From: Sphagnum magellanicum
Taxonomy: Eukaryota > Streptophyta > Sphagnopsida > Sphagnales > Sphagnaceae
Length of the DNA: 64,000 nucleotides
NCBI GenBank assembly: GCA_021904315.1
Contig: CM038918.1
Span: forward strand, 18,801,349 to 18,865,348
Direction of reading: 5' to 3'
Shown here: piece by piece, positions 21,673 through 33,300 of the stretch
How the letters are laid out: the number at the start of each line of letters is the position of its first letter
How positions within the stretch are numbered: the stretch's first letter is position 1
Made by a program: the position numbers and the translations under genes
The notes under the pieces: generated by a model
Told to the model about the DNA's origin: nothing
Database searches by the model: none
The model's input: only the letters and a program-made list of their open reading frames with translations

Positions 21673-24600
21673 TTAGACGAAAGGTAGATCATGGAGGAGA
21701 GATTGTGCTTTGGTACTAGCAGCATGCCACAAATTTGGCCAGGGCGACCATGTTCGTAGTCTGCATGAGTTCAGCAAGAGTGCTCGTGTGGGTGAGGGGT
21801 AGGTCAAACAAAAGCGTTCCCTAACTTTCTGTGTCTCAACCTCTTGGTTGATCGGGCCTCTCGTCGTAGATCTACCACCAACTGGCTGCACTAGCTTTGC
21901 TAAATAGGTTAGATGTATATGCGTTGACCTAGGAATTGTTCCCAATGGTAGTTCAGTAGTCCCCGCCTAGAGCGCACGGGTTGTTGCAAGATGAAGTGTC
22001 GTTTCTAGTGGTGATTGAGCCAGAGGCAAAAACCCTGCCACCTCTTGGGGCTCGTTCTAGAATAGCCATTTTTTCATGGATCTAGCCCAACATTTTTTTC
22101 CTGTAACAAGCATAACAAGCTGGGCTTCCCATGCCTTTCCTAAGATGCGGTCTTTAGTGACCATGCTCACATGATTATAGTACAACAATGTTTGTCCCCA
22201 TGCAAAGTGTTCAAAGGGGAATTTACCAAATTCTGCCAGCACAATGGACGTGCTGGTTGTTTTTCGCACCTCAAGTAGGGACTTGAGGAACCCTCGGTAC
22301 ATTACTTCAATAGCTTCTATTTTCTTGGAGTCCACCCAAATCTCACAGGCGTAACTTGCTGTGGAACGCACTAACGTGTTAAAGAGGTCATAGTGTAACT
22401 TAACATCCATAATACGTAGTTCTGCACAACGGCGGTTTAGTGCAAATAGCGAGTACCTACTAGCAGCTACGAGATGTTCCATTGCACTATTTAGGTTTGG
22501 GGTGGTCTCGAGTAAAATCGCCAAGTAAGTCTGCACACGCTCAATAATGTCACCTTCAAACACAAACTTTTGGCATGGGTCAACAGAATTGAACACCATG
22601 ACTTTTGTTTTTTTCACATTCACTATAGGTCCACGTTAAGCACAGAACTGCTGAAGTGCATCTAACTGTTGTTGCAGTCCCACCTCTGACTCCAATGTTA
22701 AAGCAAGGTTATCTGCAAAAAGCAACAACCATACGTGCACATCTGCTAAGGTCGGTGCATCGCATTCTTTGTCATCTAAATGCCCTTCTAGGGCATCCAA
22801 ATATAGCCCAAACAATAGGGGGTTGAGAGGACAAACTTGTTTCACACCTTGCTAGCACCTAAAGCTAGAGGTGACACCCTCACTTGGGTGGATGATGCGT
22901 ATGGTATCCTTGGCATACATCGCCTATAAGCATCATAAGAAGTGTCCCTTCACCCCAAGGCCTGTCAACACTTGCCACAACACTTCACACGGCATAGTAT
23001 CGAACGCCTTCTTTAAGTCCACAAAGCAACAATAGAATGGCTTCTTTTTTGCCTTGCTCTGTTCTATCAAAGTTCGTAATATGAAAAGTTGGTCAATAGT
23101 GTAGTAATCTTTGTGAAACCCAGTTTGACCCTTGGCACGCAACCCATGTTTTTCAGCCCATTCATTCAGCTTTTTGTCAAGGATCGTAGTGAACAACTTT
23201 GCTAGGATAGGCCCAACCGTTATCCCCATGTAGTTGTCAAATTCAGAGGCATCGCCCCCTTTAAAGAGCGCATGGACCACCCCAGTGGAAAGGGCTTCTG
23301 GAAAGCCCTCTGCCAAAAAGCAATTGAACGCTGTCAATAGTGGCATGTGTAGTAATTCTCCCACATTCGAAATGAACTCAACTTTCATACCATCCAAACC
23401 AACAGCCTTGTTCCTTTGTAATTTTTTCAACACCTGAAGCAGCTCAACAAGTGTGATATCTACGTTCAAGGTGTGGCTAGGTGGAGATTCGGTCACTTGA
23501 GTTGAATGATCAGTCCGTAACTGTATGGGTGGCGGAGACTGGCCAATTAGCGTGTGAAAGCCTTCCAAAAGCATAACTGCACTGATCTTGTCCATAATGG
23601 GCGCCCTTGGTCGATACTTTTTCCAGAACAAAGGCGCATCCACCTCAGCAAGCGCACACATATGTTAAGTTCTTACAGTTTCCCAGAAAAGTTTTTTCCT
23701 TTTTAATAAATTTTTGAGTTTACTTTTCTAATGTTTAGTGGCATGTGAATCGAGGTTGGCTTTCATCTAGAACCTCAGTTCACGTTTTGTTGTACGGCAA
23801 TTAACGTCAAACCAGGGTTTATGGCAGTGTTTCTTTCTATAGCTCCCTCCCGAAGGCTTATTGCCAAAAGTAGACTTTGCTGTAGCACCCACGCATTGAT
23901 GTAGTAGGTTAGCTAATTCGTCTGCCCCTAGATGCCCAATCAAGTCAACAACCCATAGGTTTCCAAGACTCGCTGTCAGGGCAAGCTAGTATTCTTTAAC
24001 TTTTGATTTATCATAGTTGAACCTAGGCAAGAAATTTTTTTTTGTTACCACTGTATGTTGCAATTCAACAAAGCTACAATTGATGTTCAATCGTAGGCGC
24101 AACGGCCTGTGGTCAGAGTCGCCCCCCATCGCGCAGTAACATGTGTCATCTATTATCACCTCGAGGTGTGTAGCAACTTGCCAAACTGCAAGTGAGCCAA
24201 CAATATAATCGATAGTACTACGCCCCCCATTTACCAAACAAGTGAACTCCCCTGGTTCGTCGCTAGATGTCCGGCCATTGAGGATGAGCAACCCAATGTC
24301 ACAGCATAGGTCCAAGAGCTCGCGGCCCCAACCGCCAACACTAGCATCACGATTTTGTCGCGTAGCCACAACGCTTGGTTGCTCAATCTTAACGAGCTCA
24401 GTTGCTTGTAACAATTCACAAAGGTCACTAGTGTCAAGGGTATCTGATAATGCTGCAGTATGTGCATTAAAATCCCTTCCCAATAGTACTATGCCCCCCA
24501 AAGTTTGAACTTCAGCATTGCTACCAAGTTTTGGAATAGGGATTCATTCTTGTGTTTAGAGCCAATAGGGGCAACATATACCACGAAGAGAAACAAGTCA

Positions 24601-24930
24601 GGGGCAACACCCCTGCTGACCCATAGCCATAGATAAGAATCATGGCTTCCTTCCTTCCACTGTGACAGGTTTGGCTTAAGGTGGCTACGAAAGTAAACAG
24701 CAACCCGCCCGCTATGTTTTGTCGCTTTTGTATTTCCTAGCTGCATAGTGCGTGCTACCACAAGTGAGTCAAACCCTTCAACATGTGGCAAATGTTAGCC
24801 TGGGAAGTGCCAAGTTTCAATTAATAAGACAAGGTCAGCACCCTGAAACAACTCTAGTATTTCCACCCCCATTTCTAGTTTATTTACACCACCCCTGTGC
24901 ATGTTCCATAATACCACGCATAGGTCTTTT
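21673..24930 (-). pseudogene. LINE ORF2 (endonuclease-reverse transcriptase) remnant
   Basis: The endonuclease begins near 24930 (VVLWNMHRGGVNKLEMGVEI, LVLLIETWHFPG) and continues with LLGRDFNAHT, GRSTIDYIVGS and GGDSDHRPLRLRLN, the conserved Asn and SDH metal-site motifs of APE-type nucleases. The RT (about 23,661-22,640) shows LKKLQRNKAVGLDGM, NYMGITVGPILAKLF, FYCCFVDLKKAFDTM and CPLNPLLFGLYLDALE. Its active site reads LLLFADNLAL, so the second Asp of FADD is Asn. The C-terminal part (22,623-21,673) includes KTKVMVFN and a thumb-like helical segment with ASYACEIWVDSKK. Stops and frameshifts separate these pieces. Decay plus the FADN change make it inactive. Confidence 0.85.
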
Positions 24931-24944
24931 TGGTCCCCGCACCT

Positions 24945-25775
24945 TTAGATAGAGGAAGGCGGGCAAATCTGAGTGATGTTGACGAAAAGCTTGGCTACGC
25001 GCCAGAATGCAAGTTTGCTTGCTGCCTTGGCCTCTTTGAATAGTGGCCACAGCTCTGACTTGCGCGCCTGTTGTGTGGGCGTGAGGTCTTCATCTAGGCC
25101 CAACTTGGTCCCTGCTAGGCCCTTGCCCCCTTGCAGCACAACCTGGCAATCCTCACTCGTTGCAAACTTGAGTAACACTGCGCCAGGGCGTGCGTTTGTT
25201 GTCGAGGTGGAGGCCCGCAAAGTCACAAGCCGCTGCTGCGTGACAGCAATGACGTTGACATGCAGCCTCATTTGGCCCTGCAACAGTTCTATGTTGAACC
25301 GCTGCACCAACTCATTTTCGGTTTCACCCTCTTTAGCCTCAAAGCCTGTGAGGTGCAGGTTGAGCTTGTGCTCCTCTTGTTTGGGTGCATCAGCCAAGGT
25401 CTCCACAGCTCGGCTAACCACCTAATGCATGTTCTTCGCCATCATCGTGGTCCACTTGGGCTCTTCTGCAGATTAAACCTTGGTTGTTACAGTCGCAATT
25501 GCCTCGCACTCTATCAACTGGTTAACCGCAAGGTTGTTAACGGTCGTGAGAGACGCAATGTTCTCGATGGCTGCCTCCATCTTGGACAGTCACGTGTCAA
25601 TAGGTGAACTGTCGGTCTTGAGGCCCATGACATGCTAGTGCCCGGCTAGGGCTACCTGGTAGACTACTAGGGGTGCATTGTCTGGGACGTTGAGCCTGGC
25701 AGTGTCCTTCTTCAATGTGAAAATGTTTGATGCTATAGTGAAAAGACACAGCAGCGATGCGACATTGAGCGCCAT
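24945..25775 (-). pseudogene. LINE ORF1 (RNA-binding protein) remnant
   Basis: ATG at 25775 opens a reading frame of about 277 codons, with in-frame stops near 25,636, 25,590, 25,478 and 25,425. An N-terminal helical/coiled-coil-like part (MEAAIENIASLTTVNNLAV) is followed by an RRM-like L1 ORF1 core: LNLHLTGFEAKEGETENEL, a hydrophobic strand and AVLLKFATSEDCQVVL. A basic tail with TPTQQARKSELWPLFKEA closes it. The architecture is that of L1 ORF1p chaperones. Two of the stops correspond to C-to-T changes of Gln or Arg codons. Confidence 0.7.
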
Positions 25776-25790
25776 CGTGGAGTTCTTCAA

Positions 25791-26884
25791 ATCTTAAACC
25801 TTATTGCTAGTTGTAACCAAGGGCGAAGCACCCATATGCCAAAAAAAAAAAGAAAAAAAAAAAGGAATTTGGATTTTAAATGGCAGGCTTGAACGATAGG
25901 CCTACTAAGTAAATGTAGGTTACCTATAACATAGCCCGACGAAAGAGAGGGCAGGGGAGGGGTACCAGGTGAATGAACGCAAGGTGGGGGTTGCTCTGTT
26001 CCTCCCGCTCCTGCTGCAATGAGTTCTGGCGTTGCAACAAGGATAGTGGCGATGGCGGGCCTGACTTCTTTTAGCACACCGTCTTGTCTTCTTCTTTTAT
26101 GCTGCTACCACTATTGTTGTTGTTGTTGCTGTTTTTTGCACTTTCTATCTTGCCATGCCGATTTTTCTCCATGGGGCCCGTTTCGACGAACTCCAAGATG
26201 TGAATGAATAAGGTGCAGATGCGAAAGATCTGCAAATCGGGTGCTTGGTTGCTTACACACACAAACACACTTTCTTTCTTTCTCTCTCTTTCTCTCTCTC
26301 TGCGCTAAAACTCAAGATTGGTTCTGACTTATGGGAACAAGAGTGAAAAAAAAATAAAAAATGTGAACACCTCGCACAAGATTTGTGAATAAATTGCAAC
26401 CTCTTCGTAAAATAAAATAAAACCTTGTTGTGGGTTGGAACAAGAAAAACAAGAGAAGGAAAAAAAAAAATCGAAGTCCAAACAAAAGATCACACCCAAA
26501 AAGTGGAGAATGCACAATGGGGGAGCCCTAAGAGGAGAATACACAAAACCTAAGACCTAAACCCATCACTCTAATTTATTTTTGGAATGTAGAAGGTCAT
26601 GAAGTGAAACAACCACGAAAATGAGGCAAACGTTAAATAGTAACAATGTTTGACAGAAAAGTAAACTTGTATTGATGTTCAACAAAAAAAACAAAAAAAA
26701 TAATTTTTAAAAAATATTATAATTATACCCAAGTTCTAAAAACTAGATTAATTGTCTTAAATACCTCACCCTTTTAAATGGAAAATTTTGATGTGCTGGT
26801 TGAAAACTTCATCGATCCTTTTTACAACCAACTCCTTCCTAGGTACCTTTCATCTGAGCAAGAATAATGAAGATGGTAGTTGTC
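25791..26884. other. intergenic DNA with microsatellites
   Basis: Contains A-runs around 25840-25865, a pyrimidine (CTTT/CT)n microsatellite at about 26272-26302, and an AT-rich segment to 26884. No gene is seen. Confidence 0.5.
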
Positions 26885-27310
26885 AACTAAGAATGGTTGG
26901 CCCAATTTCCCAATTCAAAACATGTGTTTCATGGGACAAATGAGCTGAAAAACATGATTCCTCAAGGCAAATATGCCCAAGTTCCCCAAGGAAATATGGT
27001 TGCTTGAAGCAAATGGACACAAGTTCCCAAGGAAACCTATGCTTCCCAAAACAATATCCCCACATTCCTTAAAAACCCATGTTTTCCCATGGCAAATAGG
27101 CCCAAATTTTCCTAAACAAACATGGTTTCCTGATGTTCCCTCGGTGTCCAAGGCAATCCATGTCCCTTGGGGAACTTTGGGCCCATTTGCAAGTTCCCTA
27201 GGGAAAACACCAAGCTCCAATTCCCTTTTCCCTAGAGAATTTGCTTCAACCTATTTTGCTTCTCAAGGCAACTTGGCCAAGGAAGTCAGGTCAAGTTGCA
27301 TGTCCTAACA
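26885..27310. repeat. degenerate minisatellite, C-rich/G-poor strand
   Basis: Irregular units of roughly 33-36 bp share CATG(T/G)TTCCC, AAGGCAAAT and GCCCAAGTTCCC. About ten can be traced. Both strands give long open frames because the motif lacks stops. These are not believed to be genes. Confidence 0.6.
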
Positions 27311-28411
27311 CCAACCTCTTCTCTAGATGACTTCTTTGAAGCTTTCCTCCAAGGAAATCATCCAAATAATGCTTTTGTTTAGTGCTTTTTCAAAAATGGT
27401 TAGTCTAGGGTAGAACAATTGGTGAGCAAACACTCAAGTGTTCAAGGCAGGTCAGATCCAAGGGGAGGACATCGTTGTTTCTGGTGTCAAAACAAAATTG
27501 GAACCCCTCCTATTGGCACATTTCATACACACAAGAAATCATAAAAAATGGATTAGAATTGAGAAACTTATGACCCCTCAAAATAAAGGGGGTCAAGAAT
27601 TCAAAATAACAAATGACTGAATGCTACAAAGCTGACTCTTGAAAATCCAAAAAATTCTTTGTATGTTGCTTTCTTGCTACTAGAATTCCAAAATGATTTG
27701 TAAAACTCAAGGTGGTGTTCCTATAGAACTTTAAGTCATTTAAAATGAACAAGAAATAAGAAAGCTATAAGCTTTGAAAGTAGGAAGGTTCCAAAGAGAA
27801 AAAACACATTTTGTAAATTTGAAAGCTTAGTTTTCTTCTTGCTATTTTTTCATTATTCCTTTTCCTTTGCACTTGAAAGATGATTTTTAGAGCTTGAGGT
27901 AACACTCCCATATCATTTTGAATCACTCAAAATGAAGCAAGATGACAAAGATTTGAATAAATGTTCGATGATAGGATATTGATTGGTGATGGGCAATTCT
28001 ACCCTATCACAAAAAAATCTTGAGAATATTGGGTAGGTGCAACACCTTAATTTCCATGTGAAACCCCCACATTTTATTTTGACTCACAAGTTGATTAAAA
28101 TATTGTGGGTGAATAAGTAATGTGGAAATAACATATTTTGCATATGTATTTTAAAATCAACAAATCCATAATTCTTTGTTCTGATGGCATTGTCCAAACC
28201 TAATTCCTAATTGGGGTGAAGGTTTCTATTTGCCTACTAACGTGTTATTAATTATTAGTTGGTAAAAGTGTCAATTTATTTTTTAAAAATCATTGATAAT
28301 AAATAGGGTCACAACATGCATCAAGATCCTAGTGTAGATGTGGTAGATTTGATGTTGTTGGTAGGAGAATACTTGTTTTACAGCCCTAGAAAGAACCTTT
28401 GAGGCTAGTTG
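27311..28411. other. AT-rich intergenic DNA
   Basis: No gene, RNA or repeat structure is recognised. Confidence 0.5.
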
Positions 28412-28485
28412 TGGGTGAAGAAGGATTCAAGCCCCCAACATCGTGGTTCATAGCCACATGCTTTAATCCTCTGAACTACATGCCC
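28412..28485 (-). tRNA. decayed organelle-type tRNA-Arg copy (anticodon ACG mutated to ATG)
   Basis: Read on the minus strand, the 74 bases align end to end, without gaps, with organellar trnR-ACG as I remember it. The D-arm GTTCAGAGGATTAAAGC, anticodon region GTGGCTATGAACCAC and T-arm GGGGGCTTGAATCC are all in register. I count 12 differences. Ten are C-to-T or G-to-A, including the anticodon change ACG to ATG. The acceptor stem has lost a pair near the 3' end. It is best read as a nuclear insertion of plastid (or mitochondrial) DNA decaying by deamination, not as a working tRNA. Confidence 0.75.
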
Positions 28486-31400
28486 CTTTATTACATAGTT
28501 TATAATTGCCCTCATTAAGTCTACAAATTTTCAACTTGATATATTTGGAACATAATTGATTTTGGATCCATATTGTATTATCAATTTTATTTATACCAAG
28601 TAATTTCATCAAGGTAAAAGACATATTCAAAATGAAGTATTATGATACCAATGATAAAGTTATTAAAAATGGAATTTAATCCTTCAGAAACTTAAATATG
28701 ACCACAATAAAATATTTATTTATGAAATTGATGAACAACCACCACACCTTAAAAACATGTTTATATACATTACCATAACTTAGGGTCAATTTTCACATTA
28801 ATAAAACGAATAATTGTTTTTTTTCAAAAAATGAATTTGTTTTTTGATTTTGAGATTATATATTTTTCCATCTTCTACTATAATATTGTGGTATGACTAG
28901 TAAAATTATGCAAAGTGTAGTTGTGATAATTAATATGATTTTCAACATGTTGATTTCATATTTTCACAAAATTTCATTTCACTATTTTGAGGATTATTTG
29001 ATGACAAAACTGACCTTAAGGTAAGGTAGTGTGGTCGATGTTTTGTGATGTAATAATAACTTTCCATACTAAATCAACAAGATTTTTGACACATTATTTG
29101 GTAGCTAATTCATATTTGGCTTTTCATTGACAATCTTTAACATACATCAATGAAACAATCGATCTTGCAAAGGTGGAATTTGCTTTCCAATACCTATATG
29201 CATATAAGTTTATCTTATGCTCTAATAAAACCACCATTGGGGATATTTAAAGCATGGTGGTTAAATGCATTTTTTCCAAAGAAAATATTATTATTGAAAT
29301 TGACAAATTTATTAGGATTAAAACTTTTTCATTATGATAGTTTAATCTTGTCATACATATCATGATAAATTACTACCAAACATTCAACAAAAGAATTGTT
29401 AAAATTGTTTGATCGTTAACATTTATGAAATTAAAATTTTATAAAACATCTGAAATGATTAAGGAATTTTACAAATTGCACATATTTTTCAGCCTTTTTA
29501 ATGACATTAAAACCTCCTAGTAAAGGGGAAAAAAATTAGATTATTCAAGGTTATATTGTGTCAATTCAAAAAATATATTATTAGATAGTAGTGTTATTAA
29601 AATGTTTATAGAAAAATAATTGTATAAAGGTGAAAAATTATCATTTTTAATGTGCTAATAAAATATGAGAAATGTGAATTAGTTTTTTATCATTTTTTAA
29701 ACCATCCAAAATCATTTAAAGGTAAAATAAAAAGGGAAAGGTAAAGTTATATTAATCTTTTTAAATTTTTCTTTTATGTTCATTCTAATTTTGTTTAATT
29801 ATGAATGGTTGTATTTCAATTCATTTTGAAAAGGAAGTTTTCTAAATATATGTGATAATAAGGTAAAAACAATGTTAAAGAAGGTGGAGGTTTAGTAATT
29901 TCATAATAATTATCAAAATTCATGGAACATATTCCAATAGTTATATTAATTTTTAAAATTTTAATTGTATGATCATTTAACTTCACTTCAAAATGGAAGT
30001 TTTCAAAGAATATGTAAAAAACAATTATGTTAAAGAGAAGGTGGAGGTTCAGAAAGGTAATACAAAAATTGTTGTAAAAATAAAAATAATGATGAAGGTA
30101 AAGTTAATGTGCCCTTTTCATATCCACTTAGGTTAGTATGGGAAGGGATTGAAGTAGTTAAGCTTGGAAGTTGATTTGTTTTTAGGGTGCACAAAATAAT
30201 GTTGTAATGTTATAAATGACTTGAAGCCATAGCCTTTGGATAAATCCAAAAGAAAAACCTTGCATGGTGTACACAAATACATTAAAAAACTTTACTAAAA
30301 TCTTTTTATTATTTAAATTACAATTAAAATCATTGTAAAACATTTGTAAGGGATCAATTTTTTTACAAATTATTTGAATAGATTCAACATCAATATCTTT
30401 TTTTTTTCATTTTTCTTAAATAAAATTTTGTTGCATCATTTTTAACAATGAAAAATAATTCACCAATATTTTTATATTACAAACTAATTATCAAACATAA
30501 TTATTTTAGGATCCTTAAAAGCCAAATATAATTGATTAACGAGATAGAGTTAGAAAACATTATGTTCAACCTTGTTTAAGGAACTAAGTCAAAATGTATA
30601 ATTATGATAATAAAATCCATTACATCACATGGGTGTATATAATTCCACATTCAACAATGTAATAGGATTTTACCTTTTTGCCTTTTGAATCAATTAATGA
30701 TGAATATAATGATCATCAACATGGAAACAAGGACAATTCAAAACAAAAAAGGCTTTCAAACATAAATGAACACTAGGATACCACACAATAAGCTACAAAA
30801 AACAAAACAAAACAAAACAAAAAATTGAAACAAATACAAAATTTGAAATTTGGTAGAAAATAATCAAAACAATGTAACTTGGAAGTTCATTACATGTTTG
30901 TATAATGTAAACCAATAACATGAAAAATGTTAGTTCATGTCACAAACTATGGTTGATAAAAATGAAAAATATACAATTTAATGGGTTACACTGTACATGT
31001 GTATGGTTGAAAAGGGGATGGTAGAAAAGGGATATGGAAACATATTTAAATCCTCCTATAGAAGTTTAATATCAAAGGGACTTTTTTTTTTTGAAAACAA
31101 TGTCCATGTGAATGACAAATGGTCAACAATTACTAAATTTGGTTCATGAATTATGATTTTTAAGGGTCTAAATGGGGTATAAAACACCACTATAACCATA
31201 ACCATTGTTTTTTTTCATTGTGGTAATTGATAACTTGAGTTGATGTTGATTTTTTTGGATGAACTTGTACAGTAATCTTCTTAATTATGTATTTTGGGTG
31301 CATGCAAGCATAATAAAATAAATAAGAAAAGTAACCTTCCAAACTATTGTTGCATAGTTTTCACAATAATGCACAAAAATGAAGTTGAATCCTTGCCAAC

Positions 31401-32639
31401 TTTCATTACAAAAGCATTTGATGGTTCATAATGTTCGTAATAAGCTATATGCAAAGTTTGAAAGACTTTAGTGTAATAAAAGTAGGTAATAAATATGTCT
31501 GAAACTAGGTTGGTTAAAAACCAATCTAAACCTATTTACCCATCAAAACTTTGATAGATTATAATTATAGCTTATAAAATTTCCAAATTTGTCATTCATT
31601 TTATTACATTGTCAATTTGAAAGGAAAAAAAATTCTATCAAAACTATATATTTTTCATATTACATGAAATCTATTTTACAAAAAAGAGACAATTAACAAA
31701 CTTGTTTGCATTTTTTTAGATTCTACTTGAAATGCACATCAAACATGCAGTTCTTCAATGTTATCATAACAAGTCCAAAAAATCTCCCCATATTGATCAT
31801 TGAAACAAATAATATTTTTTTCTTTTATATATTAATGTGTTAATGTTTATGGCTACTTTACATTTTATTTGACAAGCATCACAAGTTGTTTAATAATTTA
31901 CCATGTTTGCACCTTCAGAACATTTGATTAATTAATTTGCATTGAATATAATGAATGGAGTATTCAAAACACTTTTGAAATAGTATAACTAATGTTTTTT
32001 TGTTGTTTAAAATACTTTTAAAAGGCTTTTAAACTATTTGAAATTTACATCTTTGGGAAATTGTTTAATGCAACATTTTATATACAAAGATATAATCCAA
32101 CATTTTTTTGGGTCATAAATTTTTGTCAATTTGTAAATAACTAATATGCTTTTGCCCCATCAATTTTATTACTTAATCCATTGCTTATAAGGACTCATGT
32201 CCTTGGCATTGTTCACTCATTATATTATGAATAATTGAAAGATACAAATTTAATTCAACCCTTTCCATTGAACTATTTAATAACTATCCAATTGCTAGAA
32301 AACACAAACCCATTAAAAGGCAATAAGGTAAAATGAGAACCATGCTAGGTTGGTTTTAGTTGTTGTTACTTTAAATAATTGACTTGTGGGTCAAAACAAT
32401 AAATTTTATGGCTTCATGAAAGGAGGAAAAAAAAAGATTGATTATTCATAATATTTCAAAAGTAAATAAATAAGGTGTTAGCTTAAAGAATTCAATCACT
32501 CAAAAATGTTATTAAGAAAAAATGATGTGGAATTTTTGGTGTCAAGACTTGGTGGTAACTCAAAATTAAGTTTCATGATAATAAAAATTAATCCAAATGT
32601 AGATTTCAACAAAAAGACTAATGGTTAAAATTGCCAAAA
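28486..32639. other. very AT-rich gene desert
   Basis: Long A/T runs occur and only short composition-driven frames are present. A (AAAAC)n tract occurs at about 30797-30823. One dispersed repeat (28780-29020) is listed separately. No gene is seen. Confidence 0.55.
28780..29020 (+). repeat. dispersed repeat R3, copy 1 (second at 60,385)
   Basis: Aligns in direct orientation with 60385-60625. Shared landmarks are CATTAA(T/C)AAAAC, CATCTACTAT(A/C)ATATTG, TTTCATATTTTCA-AAA-TTCATTTCACT and GAGGATTATTT. Divergence is substantial and no coding sense remains. Confidence 0.6.
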
Positions 32640-33300
32640 AATCACATGTGTAAGTGTGTGTGTTTGTTACCTTAACATTTCATGTTCCATATTTGATCCC
32701 TATTCCGGGTTCCCCATTCCCTTGTTTTCTCTCACCCCTATTGTCATGTTTGGTAACTTTTCAAGTGTTTTTCACATTCACCAACTCCCAAACACTTTCT
32801 AAGTTAACTACACACACATGTGCCCATGCATACACATTAGTTCCATGCCTCAAGCAAGACTCATATGAGACTTGAGAGTTAGCTTAAACCTAAATTCACT
32901 GCTTGAGCCTTGGACTTAGTTTCAATGCAAATTTTTCAGACAATCCAAGATCTTGCCTACCACACCCCCATGGCCACATCCTACAATCCAACCACAATAG
33001 TTCCCAATCTAAATGTTTTGCCCACATGAGTCGTTCAAGTGACTTGCATCCCGCAAAAAGTCCCCTTGAATACCTTGCTCCTTGCACAACACCAAGGCAT
33101 GAAGCACTTTGCCTCATGTGATGCCTTGTCATCCCAACCTTGTTGGCACCTTGCTTCCCCGCAAACCAAACCTCATTGACAACTCAATGCACCTTGATCA
33201 CCAAGTGGCCTTGCCATGGACTTGTTTTCAAAGGGCATGTCACTCACCTTGTCCCATTCCTTGTGCATTCATGCACATCTTTGCTTTGGCACATTGACTC
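32640..33300. other. C-rich/G-poor island
   Basis: This segment is rich in CCTTG, CCCA and CACC on the plus strand and poor in G, in sharp contrast to the AT-rich flanks. It gives open frames on both strands without recognisable domains. It may be a retrotransposon LTR or untranslated piece. Confidence 0.4.

Larger units (their letters stand above)
21600..25790 (-). mobile_element. decayed L1-type LINE retrotransposon
   Basis: A minus-strand element with the order ORF1, endonuclease, reverse transcriptase and C-terminal region spans about 4.2 kb. Both ORFs are broken by stops and frameshifts. The ends are approximate: the 5' limit is set by the ORF1 ATG (25775) and the 3' limit by the last recognisable coding segment (21673). 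Confidence 0.82.

Noticed and set aside
24973-25425. 150-codon plus-strand frame over LINE ORF1
   Set aside because: Antisense shadow of the LINE coding strand, with no domain of its own.
26973-27308. 111-codon plus-strand frame
   Set aside because: Open on both strands because the minisatellite unit lacks stop triplets. The peptide simply repeats the unit.
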